Shown: positions 45,901 to 53,622, counted from the stretch's first letter. The stretch: DNA of 64,000 nucleotides from Nocardia sp. BMG51109 (GCF_000526215.1 NZ_JAFQ01000004.1:6262001-6326000), one strand, 5' to 3'. Translations and numbers: made by a program. Notes: a model not told the origin generated them from the sequence alone.

Positions 45901-46480
45901 CGTGTCGGAGGGTGACGATGTCGTCGTGCTCACCGAGCCGGAGCCCGGTGCGCCGGAACGGTTCCGCTTCACCTTCCCGCGCCAGCAGCGCGGCCGCTTC
46001 CTGTGCATCGCCGACTTCATCCGGTCCCGCGAGTTCGCGGCGCAGACGGGACAGGTCGACGTGCTGCCGTTCCAGCTGGTGACCATGGGACAGCCGATCG
46101 CCGACTTCGCCGACCAGCTGTTCGCGCAGGACAACTACCGCGACTACCTCGAGGTGCACGGCATCGGTGTGCAGCTGACCGAGGCGCTGGCCGAGTACTG
46201 GCACCGCCGCATCCGCGAGGAGCTTGTGCTGGAAGGACATTCGGTATCCGAGGAGGATCCCGCCGACGTGCAGGAGTACTTCAAGCTCGGCTACCGCGGC
46301 GCCCGCTTCTCGTTCGGCTACGGGGCCTGCCCCGACCTGGAGGACCGTGCGAAACTGGTGTCGCTGTTGGAGTCCGAGCGCATCGGGGTGACGCTGTCGG
46401 AGGAGTTGCAGCTGCATCCGGAGCAGTCGACCGATGCCTTCGTCCTGTTGCATTCGGAAGCGAAATACTTCAACGCGTAG
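42905..46480 (+). CDS. metH: Cobalamin-dependent methionine synthase MetH
   Basis: Cytosolic enzyme of 1191 residues that moves the methyl group from 5-methyl-THF to homocysteine through cobalamin. All four modules are present in order: homocysteine-binding zinc barrel (1-320; zinc cysteines in GLNCATG and GGCCGTTP), pterin-binding barrel (about 350-620; IGERTNANGSKAFREAM), cobalamin-binding domains (about 655-880; DVHDIGKN with the lower-ligand His) and SAM-binding reactivation domain (about 940-1190; ELQLHPEQSTDAFVLLHSEAKYF at the end). A Glu/Arg/Lys-rich linker (EREKAAERKARHERSKRIAAERKAEE) separates the last two modules. ATG at 42905. No riboswitch was found. In related genera metE is the B12-regulated isozyme. 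Confidence 0.97.
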   Translation: MSVSAGAEFDTTLFDTLARRVVVGDGGMGTMLQAANLTLDDFRGLEGCNEILNETRPDVLRHIHRAYFEAGADAVETNTFGCNLPNLADYDIADRIRDLSEQGTRLAREVADEMGPSADGAPRYVLGSMGPGTKLPTLGHAPFAALRDAYTEAALGMLDGGADAILVETCQDLLQVKAAVTGSRRAMAKAGRRIPIINHVTVETTGTMLVGSEIGAALTAVEPLGVDMIGLNCATGPDEMSEHLRHLSKHARVPVSVMPNAGLPVLGANGAEYPLTPEELAIALRGFVTEFGLALVGGCCGTTPEHIRQVAEAVSEVSPTRREPQPEPSVSSMYTAVPFEQDASVLMIGERTNANGSKAFREAMLAADWQKCLDIAKDQTRDGAHMLDLCVDYVGRDGTADMSELASRLATASTLPIMLDSTETAVLQAGLEHLGGRCAINSVNYEDGDGPDSRFQQTMRLVAEHGAAVVALTIDEEGQARTAEKKVEIAERLIADITGNWGLRESDIIIDCLTFTLGTGQEESRRDGIETIEGIRELKRRHPDVQTTLGLSNISFGLNPAARQVLNSVFMHECVQAGLDSAIVHASKILPMSRIADDQRETALDLVYDRRGDDYDPLQKLMTMFEGVSTASSRESRAEELAALPLFERLERRIVDGEKAGMDADLDAAMAEVPPLQIINETLLAGMKTVGELFGSGQMQLPFVLQSAEVMKSAVAHLEPHMEATDDAGKGRIVLATVKGDVHDIGKNLVDIILSNNGYEVVNLGIKQPISAIIDSAVDKKADVIGMSGLLVKSTVVMKENLEEMNTRGLAEYPVLLGGAALTRSYVENDLTEVYQGDVHYARDAFEGLRLMDDIMTRKRGGDVEDDSPEAIAEREKAAERKARHERSKRIAAERKAEEAPVEIPERSDVAADLPVAVPPFWGSRVVKGLAVAEYSGLLDERALFLGQWGLRGQRGGDGPSYEELVESDGRPRLRYWLDRLSTEGVLQHAAVVYGYFPAVSEGDDVVVLTEPEPGAPERFRFTFPRQQRGRFLCIADFIRSREFAAQTGQVDVLPFQLVTMGQPIADFADQLFAQDNYRDYLEVHGIGVQLTEALAEYWHRRIREELVLEGHSVSEEDPADVQEYFKLGYRGARFSFGYGACPDLEDRAKLVSLLESERIGVTLSEELQLHPEQSTDAFVLLHSEAKYFNA

Positions 46481-46531
46481 ACTTTTCGAGGTTTCCGGGC
46501 TGCCCGCGCAGAGTGGCAGGGTGGCCCGGCA

Positions 46532-46706
46532 CATGAGCGGACGGGCTCGGTGGTGGCAGCGGGGCGTCACCATGCCGGGCCCGCTCGTGGTCCGGTAGCG
46601 ACACGGTCGCGCGCGGGGCCCCGCTCATGGCGCGATGGGACACCGTCATGAGCGGTCCGGCCCGGAGGCGGTAGCGGAGCGTCACCACGCAGGGCCCCGC
46701 TGATGG
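46532..46706. repeat. Two about 60-bp imperfect direct repeats between metH and the kinase
   Basis: Copy one covers about 46531-46590, copy two about 46647-46706. Shared blocks are ATGAGCGG, a GGCAGCGG/GTAGCGGA variant, GCGTCACCA and GGGCCCCGCT (GGGCCCGCT in copy one). A third partial block, GGGGCCCCGCTCATGGCGCG, lies at about 46616. Copy spacing is about 115 bases. They end at the kinase promoter/leader; role unknown. Confidence 0.6.
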
Positions 46707-46747
46707 CGCGATGGATACTGCGTGCGGGCACTAAGGGGTACAACACC

Positions 46748-48331
46748 ATGACGTCAGACCGGCTCATCGCGGGACGATACCGGCTGGGCGATCCGATCGG
46801 GACGGGAGCGATGGGCGTCGTCTGGCGCGCCACCGACGTACGGCTGCGACGCACGGTGGCGGTCAAACAGCTGCTGCTGGCGCCCGGTTTGACGCGGTCG
46901 CAGGCGCTCGAGGCCAAGATGCGGGCGATGCGGGAGGGCCGGATCGCCGCCCGGCTGCATCATCAGAACGCGGTCACGGTCTTCGACGTCGCGGAGGAGG
47001 ACGGCCAGCCGTGGCTGGTCATGGAGTTCGTCGACGCGCAGAGCCTGGCCGCGCTGATGCGGGAGAAGGGGCCGCTGGACCCGCGGGAGGTGGCGCGGAT
47101 CGGGACCAAGGTGGCCGCCGCGCTGACCGCCGCGCACGACGCGGGGATCGTGCACCGGGACGTGAAACCGGCGAATATCCTGGTGGCCGACAACGGCACC
47201 GTGAAGATCACCGACTTCGGCATCTCCCGGGCCGTCGGCGACGTCACCGTCACCTCCACCGGATTCCTCGCCGGCACCCCGGCGTATCTGTCGCCCGAAC
47301 TGGCCCGCGGCGAGGATCCGGAGCCGGCGTCGGACGTGTTCGCGCTCGGTTCGACGCTGTACGCCGCGGTGGAGGGCAAGCCGCCGTTCGGCGAGGGCGA
47401 CAATCCACTGGCGGTGCTGCATTCGGTGGCGCGGGCGCAGGTCCCGCCGCCGCGGCGGGCCGCGACGCTGGCCCCGGTGCTGAGCCAGCTGCTGTCCGCC
47501 GACGCCGGGATCCGGCCGACGATGCGGGAGGCGCAGGAGTCGCTCGCGGCGGTGGCGGAGGGCCGCTCGGCGCCCGAACCCAAGTCGGCGACCAAGGTGC
47601 TGCCCAAGCCCGGAGCCCCGGTGGAGGCCGCCGCGGCGACGGCGGTTCTCGGCGCCGCCGCGGACAACTCGGACGATCCGACCGTGCACGTGCCGACGGA
47701 CCCGCCGGCGCCCGCCCGCGCGGACACCACGCTCGCGGGTCCGCCTGCGCCGCAACGGAAACCAGCCGCCGGCCGGCGGAACCGGCGCGTCCTGGTGCTG
47801 GCGGCGGCCGGTGCGGGGGTGGTGATCGTGATCGCCGGTCTGGTGGCCGCGCTCAACGGCGGCGGCGACGGCGGGAATGTCGCCGGCGGCGATTCGTCCC
47901 AGGTGAGCGCCGGGCCGTCGGCGGCGGCCGTACCGCCGCCGGCGCGGAGCGAGCAGCCGGGGAGCGCGGCCACGACGACGAGCGCGAGCCCGTCCGCGTC
48001 GTCCACGCCCGCCTCCAGCACGCCCCCGCGCCCGGCCGATGCGCCCGGGTTCGTCTCCAGCTACTACGGCATGCTGCCCGGCAATATCGGCGGCGCGTGG
48101 TCGATGCTCTCGCCCGAGTACCAGGCGCAGACCGGTGGGTACGATTCGTACATGCGGTTCTGGGGCGGATTCAGCGCGGTGCGCGTGTCGGACGTGGTGC
48201 AGAACGGCGACACCACCACCGCGACCGTGACCTACGTCCACCGGAACGGCGGCTCGGAATCGGAGCGGCGCTGGTTCCGCGTCGCCCCGAGCGGGGGAGG
48301 TCTCGTCATCACGGATTCGCAGCGAGGATGA
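46748..48331 (+). CDS. Transmembrane Ser/Thr protein kinase, Hanks type
   Basis: Receptor-like eukaryotic-type kinase of 527 residues. Kinase domain 1-275: Gly-rich loop IGTGAMGVVW, Lys40 (VAVKQLLL), HRDVKPAN (136-143), DFG (156-158), APE-equivalent SPELARGEDPEPASDVFALG. A Pro/Ala-rich juxtamembrane part leads to one membrane helix (about 352-376, VLVLAAAGAGVVIVIAGLVAAL). The extracellular part is a Ser/Thr/Pro linker and a 90-residue domain (YYGMLPGNIGGAWSMLSPEYQ) that is NTF2-like in pattern, not PASTA. It is probably the sensor. AAGGGG lies nine bases before the ATG. The HAD phosphatase gene overlaps its stop by 4 bases. Confidence 0.93.
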   Translation: MTSDRLIAGRYRLGDPIGTGAMGVVWRATDVRLRRTVAVKQLLLAPGLTRSQALEAKMRAMREGRIAARLHHQNAVTVFDVAEEDGQPWLVMEFVDAQSLAALMREKGPLDPREVARIGTKVAAALTAAHDAGIVHRDVKPANILVADNGTVKITDFGISRAVGDVTVTSTGFLAGTPAYLSPELARGEDPEPASDVFALGSTLYAAVEGKPPFGEGDNPLAVLHSVARAQVPPPRRAATLAPVLSQLLSADAGIRPTMREAQESLAAVAEGRSAPEPKSATKVLPKPGAPVEAAAATAVLGAAADNSDDPTVHVPTDPPAPARADTTLAGPPAPQRKPAAGRRNRRVLVLAAAGAGVVIVIAGLVAALNGGGDGGNVAGGDSSQVSAGPSAAAVPPPARSEQPGSAATTTSASPSASSTPASSTPPRPADAPGFVSSYYGMLPGNIGGAWSMLSPEYQAQTGGYDSYMRFWGGFSAVRVSDVVQNGDTTTATVTYVHRNGGSESERRWFRVAPSGGGLVITDSQRG

Positions 48332-49020
48332 CGGGCCGGAACGGCGGTTCGGCGGGTCTCGCGGCCGTGCTGTGGGATATGGACGGCACCCTGCTGGACT
48401 CGGAGAAGCTCTGGGATGTCGGCATGCGGGAACTGTCGGTCGAGCTGGGCGGCGAGATGACCGATGCGACGCGGCGCCGGCTGATCGGGGCGTCGGCTCC
48501 CGACGCGCTGCGGATCGTGTTCGCCGGTCTCGGCCTGGACCCGGATCCGGCGGCCATGGCCGAGGCGGGGGAGCGGCTGCATCGCCGGGTGGCCGGCCTG
48601 ATGGCCGGTCCGCTGCCCTGGCGTCCGGGCGCCGAAGAGGCACTGGCGACGGTGCGGGACGCGGGACTGCGCACCGGGCTGGTCACCAACACCACCCGCA
48701 CGGTCACCGAGTCGTGCCTGGACCGGCTGGGGCGCGACAGTTTCGACATCACCGTCTGTGGCGACGAGGTGGTCCGGGGCAAACCGGCCCCCGACCCGTA
48801 CCGGCGGGGCGCCGAGCTGCTCGGTGTGCGGCCGGAACAGTGTGTGGCCGTGGAGGATTCGCCGACCGGATCGGAGGCCGCCGCGGCGGCCGGGTGTGCG
48901 GTGCTGGTGGTGCCGTGCGAGGTTCCGGTGCCGGAGCGGCCCGGCCTCGTCTTCCGCGACACGCTGGTAGGGCTGACCTCCGACGAACTGTTCGCGGTGC
49001 ACCGCGCCGTCCGGCCGTAG
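48328..49020 (+). CDS. HAD-superfamily hydrolase, subfamily IA (phosphatase/phosphomutase-like)
   Basis: Cytosolic phosphatase of 230 residues. The core motifs are present: DMDGTLLDS (nucleophile Asp and acid Asp), LVTNTTRTV (Thr), GKPAPDPY (Lys) and VEDSPTGSEAA (metal Asp). The cap domain (about residues 20-90) is C1 type. The ATG overlaps the kinase stop (ATGA). Relatives dephosphorylate sugar phosphates or nucleotides. In this place it is either a metabolic phosphatase carried by the kinase operon or a partner of unknown target. Confidence 0.92.
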   Translation: MTGRNGGSAGLAAVLWDMDGTLLDSEKLWDVGMRELSVELGGEMTDATRRRLIGASAPDALRIVFAGLGLDPDPAAMAEAGERLHRRVAGLMAGPLPWRPGAEEALATVRDAGLRTGLVTNTTRTVTESCLDRLGRDSFDITVCGDEVVRGKPAPDPYRRGAELLGVRPEQCVAVEDSPTGSEAAAAAGCAVLVVPCEVPVPERPGLVFRDTLVGLTSDELFAVHRAVRP

Positions 49021-49331
49021 GCATCACGACCGTTCGGTCTCTTGGCGGTGATCCGCCGCGGCGACGATCGTGTGGCCGATTCGTGCCGAGACCCGGTCGA
49101 TGGGCCCGGACACGACGGTTCGCGGGAACCTTCCGGACGGCAGTAGCGGAGAGTGTCCCGGGGTGTTGCGGAGTGCCCGCGGACCGGTGGCGTCCTGTCC
49201 GAACGAAGGCCGACCGAAGATTGTGCACGGGAATAGCTGTGGCGCACAGCGTTACTCGCCGGTTTGTGAGGTTTACCAGTGATCTTGGTGAATCTCGGGC
49301 GTGTTATACCTCGGCAGTACAGAATGGCTGC
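49021..49331. other. Intergenic region before the dioxygenase operon
   Basis: 311 bases without a supportable gene. It becomes AT-richer from about 49200 and holds an inverted repeat at 49236-49250 (GCTGTG-N3-CACAGC), then TTGGTG near 49283 and TATACC near 49304, which might be promoter elements although their spacing is short. This is the likely promoter of the dioxygenase/methyltransferase/acyltransferase operon. Confidence 0.4.
49236..49250. promoter_or_regulatory. Inverted repeat upstream of the dioxygenase operon
   Basis: GCTGTG-GCG-CACAGC, exact 6-bp arms, 82 bases before the ATG of the dioxygenase gene. Candidate operator. Confidence 0.4.
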
Positions 49332-50264
49332 ATGACTTCGACCGGGGAGTGGGCCGATGGACGGGCGAGGGCCGGCGCCGGCTCCGAAACGGCAGGGGCA
49401 CAGGGCGATCGGGAGGCATTGCCGCGAGCCGTGGATACCGAGCGGTATCCCTTGGATCGGCCCGGCGGCGCCGACTGGAATCGCGTGGTGGACAGGGCGA
49501 GAGCGGACCTGGCCGCCGACGGATGTTGTGTCCTACCGGGATTCATCCGCGCGGAGCTGCTGGATACGCTGCGCGCCGAGGGGGATGCGCTGGCCCCGCA
49601 CGCCTACTACACGGTCGAGAAGGTCAACGCCTACAATATCCCGCTGGATGCCGACCTGCCGTCCGGTCATCCGGGCACCATCGTGCTCGAGCGCGGAAAC
49701 GCCTTCGTCGCACGCGATCTCATTCCGGCCGACGCGCTGATCGAGGTGCTCTACACCAGCCCGGGCTTCCAGCGCTTCCTCGCCGACTGCTTCGGCCTCG
49801 CCGAACTGCACGAATTCGCCGATCCGCTGGCCGGACTGACCCTGAACGTCGTGGCGCCGGGGATGTCGCACCCGTGGCATTTCGATACCAACGCCTTCAC
49901 CGTCTCGATGCTCACCCGCGCCGCGCAGGCCGGCGGGGTGTTCGAATACTGCCCCGGCATCCGGACCCCGGAGGAAGAGAACCTCGGGGACGTGCGCGCG
50001 GTGCTGACCGGCCGGGGCGACGGGCTGATCCGCCGGCTGGAGCTGCGCCCCGGCGATCTCCAGCTGTTCCAGGGCCGGTTCTCGCTGCACCGGGTGTCTC
50101 CGGTGGAGGGCACCGCGCAGCGGCACTCGGCGATCTTCGCCTACACCGAGCAGACCGGTGTCGTAGGCAACGTCGAACGCACCCGGCAGCTGTTCGGCCG
50201 GGTACTGGACGACCATCTCATCGCGGCGGGCAATACGGTCCGCGGCGACCGACTACTCGACTGA
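49332..50264 (+). CDS. PhyH-type Fe(II)/2-oxoglutarate-dependent dioxygenase
   Basis: Non-haem iron oxygenase of 310 residues. The double-stranded beta-helix core carries the facial triad: His183 and Asp185 (SHPWHFDTNAF) and the distal His253 (SLHRVSP), with Arg264 (QRHSAIFAY) placed to bind 2-oxoglutarate. The N-terminus (1-45) is probably disordered. The phytanoyl-CoA dioxygenase-like fold is used for hydroxylation or halogenation of amino acids and lipids. It is the first of three tightly packed genes with a methyltransferase and a carnitine-type acyltransferase, so it may install the hydroxyl group that is later acylated. Substrate unknown. ATG at 49332; no strong ribosome site. Confidence 0.88.
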   Translation: MTSTGEWADGRARAGAGSETAGAQGDREALPRAVDTERYPLDRPGGADWNRVVDRARADLAADGCCVLPGFIRAELLDTLRAEGDALAPHAYYTVEKVNAYNIPLDADLPSGHPGTIVLERGNAFVARDLIPADALIEVLYTSPGFQRFLADCFGLAELHEFADPLAGLTLNVVAPGMSHPWHFDTNAFTVSMLTRAAQAGGVFEYCPGIRTPEEENLGDVRAVLTGRGDGLIRRLELRPGDLQLFQGRFSLHRVSPVEGTAQRHSAIFAYTEQTGVVGNVERTRQLFGRVLDDHLIAAGNTVRGDRLLD

Positions 50265-50276
50265 GAGGACGTGCCC

Positions 50277-51104
50277 GTGCCGGTTTCGTTGCACAGCACC
50301 GGAAAAGCGTCGTTCGACGACATCTACGATCGCCCCGATCCCTCCGCGTACTACGACCGGATGGCGGAACTGGACTATTGCATTCCGGAGCTGGCGAAAC
50401 CGCATTTCGAAAGGGTCATCGCGGACTACCGGACCGCCGTGGGCACGGCACCGACGGTGCTGGACATCGGCTGCTCCTACGGGGTGAACGCCGCGGTGCT
50501 GCGGCTGGACACCACGGTCACCGAGCTGGCCGAACACTACCGCGGCGGTGATACCGGCACCTGTGCCGCGCGCGACCGGGCGCGGCTGGCGGCCGCCGAT
50601 CCGCGGCCGGAGGTCCGGTTCATCGGCACCGACTCGGCCGGTCCGGCGCTGTCCTACGCGCGGGCCGCGGGCCTGGTGCAGGACATCGTGCACGCCGATC
50701 TGGAGACCTCGGCCCCCACAGAACCGCAGCGCCGGATACTGGCGTCCGCGGATCTGGTGATCTCCACCGGCTGCGTCGGCTACGTTACCGAGCGCACGTT
50801 GCTGCGCGTGGCACGGGCGCACGGTGCCCGGCTGCCGTGGATGGCACACTTCGTGCTGCGGATGTTCGACTTCGAGCCGATCGCGGCGGAGCTGACGGAA
50901 CTCGGGTACCGGATAGAGCGCATACCCGGCACCCACCGCCAGCGCCGCTTCGCCTCCGAGGCCGAGCAGACCCAGGTGCTGAACACCCTGTCCGCCAACG
51001 GGATCGATGCGACCGGCCTGGAGGCCGACGGGTGGCTGCACGCCGAGCTGTATCTCTGCCTGCCCGACGACGACCGACCGACCACAGACGAGGACCGCCC
51101 GTGA
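50277..51104 (+). CDS. Class I SAM-dependent methyltransferase of the acyltransferase operon
   Basis: Methyltransferase-like protein of about 275 residues. Motif I reads VLDIGCSYGVNAAVL and an acidic post-I strand reads VRFIGTDSAGPALSYA; motif IV-like SADLVISTGCVGYV follows. The N-terminal DDIYDRPDPSAYYDRMAELDYCIPELAKPHFERVI is a helical lid typical of small-molecule methyltransferases. GAGAGGAC fits the GTG at 50277 better than the one at 50271. Gap to the dioxygenase stop is only 12 bases, and its own stop overlaps the acyltransferase start by 4 bases. The acceptor is unknown; N-methylation of an amino compound would fit the carnitine-like third gene. Confidence 0.8.
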   Translation: MPVSLHSTGKASFDDIYDRPDPSAYYDRMAELDYCIPELAKPHFERVIADYRTAVGTAPTVLDIGCSYGVNAAVLRLDTTVTELAEHYRGGDTGTCAARDRARLAAADPRPEVRFIGTDSAGPALSYARAAGLVQDIVHADLETSAPTEPQRRILASADLVISTGCVGYVTERTLLRVARAHGARLPWMAHFVLRMFDFEPIAAELTELGYRIERIPGTHRQRRFASEAEQTQVLNTLSANGIDATGLEADGWLHAELYLCLPDDDRPTTDEDRP

Positions 51105-52912
51105 CCGACCGCACCTTCGCCTTCGACGACCAGCTGCCGCGCGTGCCGCTGCCCACCCTGGAGGACAGCTGTGCGCGATTCCTGGAATGGAGCGCGCCGC
51201 TGCTGACCGAGGACGAACGCGCCGAGACCGAGCGCACCGTCGCCGATCTGCTCCGGGAAGACGGCCCGGCCCGCATCCTGCACGCCGACCTGCAGCGGTT
51301 CGACGCGGAACCGGGCGTGCGCAGCTGGCTCGACGAGTTCTGGCCGGCCCGCTACCTGGGCCGGCGCGACCGAATCGCGTTGAACGCCAACTTCTTCTTC
51401 CTGTTCCGCGACGACACCCCGCTCGCCCGCTCGACGTCCGGCCGGCAGGCCGAGCGCGCGGCCGCGATCATCACCGCCGCGGTGAACTACAAGCTGCTGC
51501 TCGACGCCGAGGAGATCCCGCCGGCGACGCAGCGCGGGCAGCACCTGTCGATGGCGCAGAACAAGTCCCTGTTCTCCGAGACCAGGATTCCCGGCGACCC
51601 ACAGGACACGGTCCGGGTGCCCTACAGCGACGAGTGGCCGGGGCCCTCGCGGGCACGCCACATCGTGGTCTTCTTCCGCGGCACCATGTTCCGGATGGAC
51701 GTGATCGGCGCGGGCGGCGCCCCGCACAGCCAGGAGGATCTCGTCGACGGGTTGCAGTCGGTGCTGAAGGCCGATACCGGCCGGGCCGCGACCGGCACCG
51801 CCGCGGGCCATCTGACCACCCTCGCGCGGGCCGAATGGGCCACCGTGCGCGCCGGGCTGCGCGCGGAACCGGTGAACGCCGCCGCCCTCGACACCATCGA
51901 GACCGCGCTGTTCTGTGTCTGCCTGGAGGATTTCGCCCCGCACGACGCCCAGCACGCCTGCGATCAGCTGCTGCACGGCGACAGCGGCAACCGCTGGTTC
52001 GACAAGGCGGTGTCGTTCGTCGTCTTCGGCGACGGCAGCGCGGGTATCAATGTCGAGCACTGCGGCCTGGACGGCACCACCATCCTGTCTTTCGTGGACG
52101 CGCTGCTGGCGACGCCGGTCGCCGACCATGCCGAGCGGTCCGGGGCGCAGGCGCAGGGGTTGCCCGTGGTCGAGCCGATCGAGTTCGCGCTCGATGAGAA
52201 GCTGCGTGCCCGGATCACGGACGCGGCCACCGACTTCGCCCGGTTCGCCGCCGACAATGCCACGCGCATCGTCTCGTTCGAGGACTTCGGCGCCGATCGC
52301 GCCAAGTCGCTGGGCATGTCGCCGGACGCCTTCGCCCAGCTGAGTTACCAGCTCGCGCATCGGCGCAGCAAGGGGCTGATCGGCGCCACCTACGAGTCCA
52401 TCGCCACCCGGCAGTTCCGCAACGGCCGCACCGAGGCGATGCGCGTGATCACTCCGCAGATGCTGGAATTCGTTGCGGCGATGGACGATCCGCGGGCCGA
52501 CGCCGACGAGAAGCGGGCGCGGCTGCGCGCGGCCGCCGAGGCGCACGGGCAGCGCGCGAAGCAGTGCCAGCGCGGCGACGCCCCGGAACAGCACCTGTGG
52601 GAACTCCAGCTGATCCAGCGCCGGCGCGGCGAGCGGCTGGGCGCCACCGAGCCGATGCCGTTCTACGACAGCCCGGGCTGGCTCATCACCCGCGACGACT
52701 ACCTGAGCACCAGCTCGGCGCCCTCGGCGAATATCGAGTACTTCGGTTTCGGGTGCACGAGCCCCAAGTGCATCGGCGTGGCGTACGTGCTGTTGCCCGA
52801 CCGCTGGAACATCTACCTGGCCACCCCGACATCCGTGGCGGCGCAGATGCACGACTTCGCCGAGCAGCTGCGGATCGCGGTGCGCGAGCTGGCGGAGTTG
52901 TTGAGCAGTTAG
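51101..52912 (+). CDS. Choline/carnitine O-acyltransferase family protein
   Basis: Full-length member of the carnitine acyltransferase family, 603 residues, close to the size of animal CrAT. The strongest match is GNRWFDKAVSFVVFGDGSAGINVEHCGLDG (297-325 region), where GNRWFDK and the catalytic His320 with the following DG correspond to the family active site. A C-terminal STSS (DDYLSTSSAPSANIEYFG) corresponds to the STS motif that binds the hydroxyl acceptor. The upstream FFFLFRDD and AERAAAIITAAVNYKLLLDAEEIPP are family-typical. The protein should transfer an acyl group from CoA to a hydroxyl. Such genes are common in eukaryotes but scattered in bacteria. GTG at 51101 overlaps the methyltransferase stop (GTGA), so the three genes act together. 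Confidence 0.9.
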   Translation: MTDRTFAFDDQLPRVPLPTLEDSCARFLEWSAPLLTEDERAETERTVADLLREDGPARILHADLQRFDAEPGVRSWLDEFWPARYLGRRDRIALNANFFFLFRDDTPLARSTSGRQAERAAAIITAAVNYKLLLDAEEIPPATQRGQHLSMAQNKSLFSETRIPGDPQDTVRVPYSDEWPGPSRARHIVVFFRGTMFRMDVIGAGGAPHSQEDLVDGLQSVLKADTGRAATGTAAGHLTTLARAEWATVRAGLRAEPVNAAALDTIETALFCVCLEDFAPHDAQHACDQLLHGDSGNRWFDKAVSFVVFGDGSAGINVEHCGLDGTTILSFVDALLATPVADHAERSGAQAQGLPVVEPIEFALDEKLRARITDAATDFARFAADNATRIVSFEDFGADRAKSLGMSPDAFAQLSYQLAHRRSKGLIGATYESIATRQFRNGRTEAMRVITPQMLEFVAAMDDPRADADEKRARLRAAAEAHGQRAKQCQRGDAPEQHLWELQLIQRRRGERLGATEPMPFYDSPGWLITRDDYLSTSSAPSANIEYFGFGCTSPKCIGVAYVLLPDRWNIYLATPTSVAAQMHDFAEQLRIAVRELAELLSS

Positions 52913-52992
52913 GCCGGATGCCCGTTCATCCCGCGCCGACGCCGCGAGGCGGCGAGCCCGGCGGCGCTACCGCCGCCGGGCCCTCGGACCGA

Positions 52993-53175
52993 TCAGCGCT
53001 GCCCGGGCCGCTGCGCCGCCTGGGGAGCCCTGTCGAAAAGCTCCTGCAGCATGGCCATGATCTCCCGGTGATGCCGCGCCTCGCTGCGTCGTAGGCTTTC
53101 GACGGCCATGAACGCCTGCTCTCCAGCGGCACGGGCCTTGGCGACCGGGTCTGCGGGCGTGACGTGGTTCGTCAT
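52993..53175 (-). CDS. Small helical protein, paralogue of the next coiled-coil protein
   Basis: 60 residues, mostly helical (ARAAGEQAFMAVESLRRSEARHHREIMAMLQELFDRAPQAAQ). Its C-terminal 25 residues resemble those of the neighbouring coiled-coil protein (MLQxLxDRAP in both). GAAAGG precedes the ATG at 53175. The gap to the stop of the neighbour is 30 bases. Function unknown; the shared tail suggests the two genes came from a duplication and that the tail binds the same partner. Confidence 0.55.
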   Translation of the reverse strand: MTNHVTPADPVAKARAAGEQAFMAVESLRRSEARHHREIMAMLQELFDRAPQAAQRPGQR

Positions 53176-53205
53176 GGTGCCTTTCGTGTCGGCGAAAGCG
53201 GTCGG

Positions 53206-53622
53206 CTACGGAGTGGACCCGGGTGCTCTGTCGAGGAGCGCCTGGAGCATAGTGGTCGTCGCGGTATGTCGCGCATCGCCTTCGCGCCTGATCTCGGCTA
53301 CCGACCGTTCCAGGTTCTCTACCGACCGTTCCAGGTTCTCCAGAGACATGGTGTGTTTGGCCAAGACCGCCGTGTGCTCGGTCAGGGTCGCGGTGTGTTC
53401 GCGTTGTGTCCCTGTGATTTCCGTGAGTTCGGTGGTGTGCTGGGTGAGTACTGCCGTGTGGTGGTCCTGTGTCGACTTGATTTCCGTGAGTTCGGTGGTG
53501 TGCTGGGTGAGTACTGCCGTGTGGTGGTCCTGTGTCGACCTGATATCCGCGAGATCGACGGTGACGTTTCCAGCGAAGGACTCGAGTCCTCGCAGGCGGT
53601 TCTCGACCATGGCGTCGTTCAT
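53206..53622 (-). CDS. Repetitive coiled-coil protein
   Basis: 138 residues. After a 25-residue head (MNDAMVENRLRGLESFAGNV) comes a run of heptads with the 21-residue unit STQDHHTAVLTQHTTELTEI, present twice almost identically and two more times in drifted form, then two copies of ENLERSV, and the tail MLQALLDRAPGSTP. The unit is written in DNA as a 63-bp repeat (53416-53541). It should form a parallel coiled coil with polar, Thr/His-rich heptads. GGGGGAAC precedes the ATG at 53622. It lies upstream of the small paralogue on the same strand. No function is known; such repetitive proteins are frequent in Nocardia. Confidence 0.65.
   Translation of the reverse strand: MNDAMVENRLRGLESFAGNVTVDLADIRSTQDHHTAVLTQHTTELTEIKSTQDHHTAVLTQHTTELTEITGTQREHTATLTEHTAVLAKHTMSLENLERSVENLERSVAEIRREGDARHTATTTMLQALLDRAPGSTP
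53416..53541. repeat. 63-bp tandem duplication inside the coiled-coil gene
   Basis: Copies at 53416-53478 and 53479-53541 differ at one position. The length keeps the reading frame and adds 21 residues, three heptads. A second, 21-bp duplication (TACCGACCGTTCCAGGTTCT type) lies at about 53299-53341 and encodes the doubled ENLERSV. Copy number probably varies among strains. Confidence 0.9.

Noticed and set aside
42914..46573. Long open frame antisense to metH
   Set aside because: It mirrors metH on the other strand, lacks any domain and is the usual product of high-GC codon bias.
49070..49282. Small gene in the leader of the dioxygenase operon
   Set aside because: The frame has no ribosome site, low third-position GC and a composition unlike the real genes.
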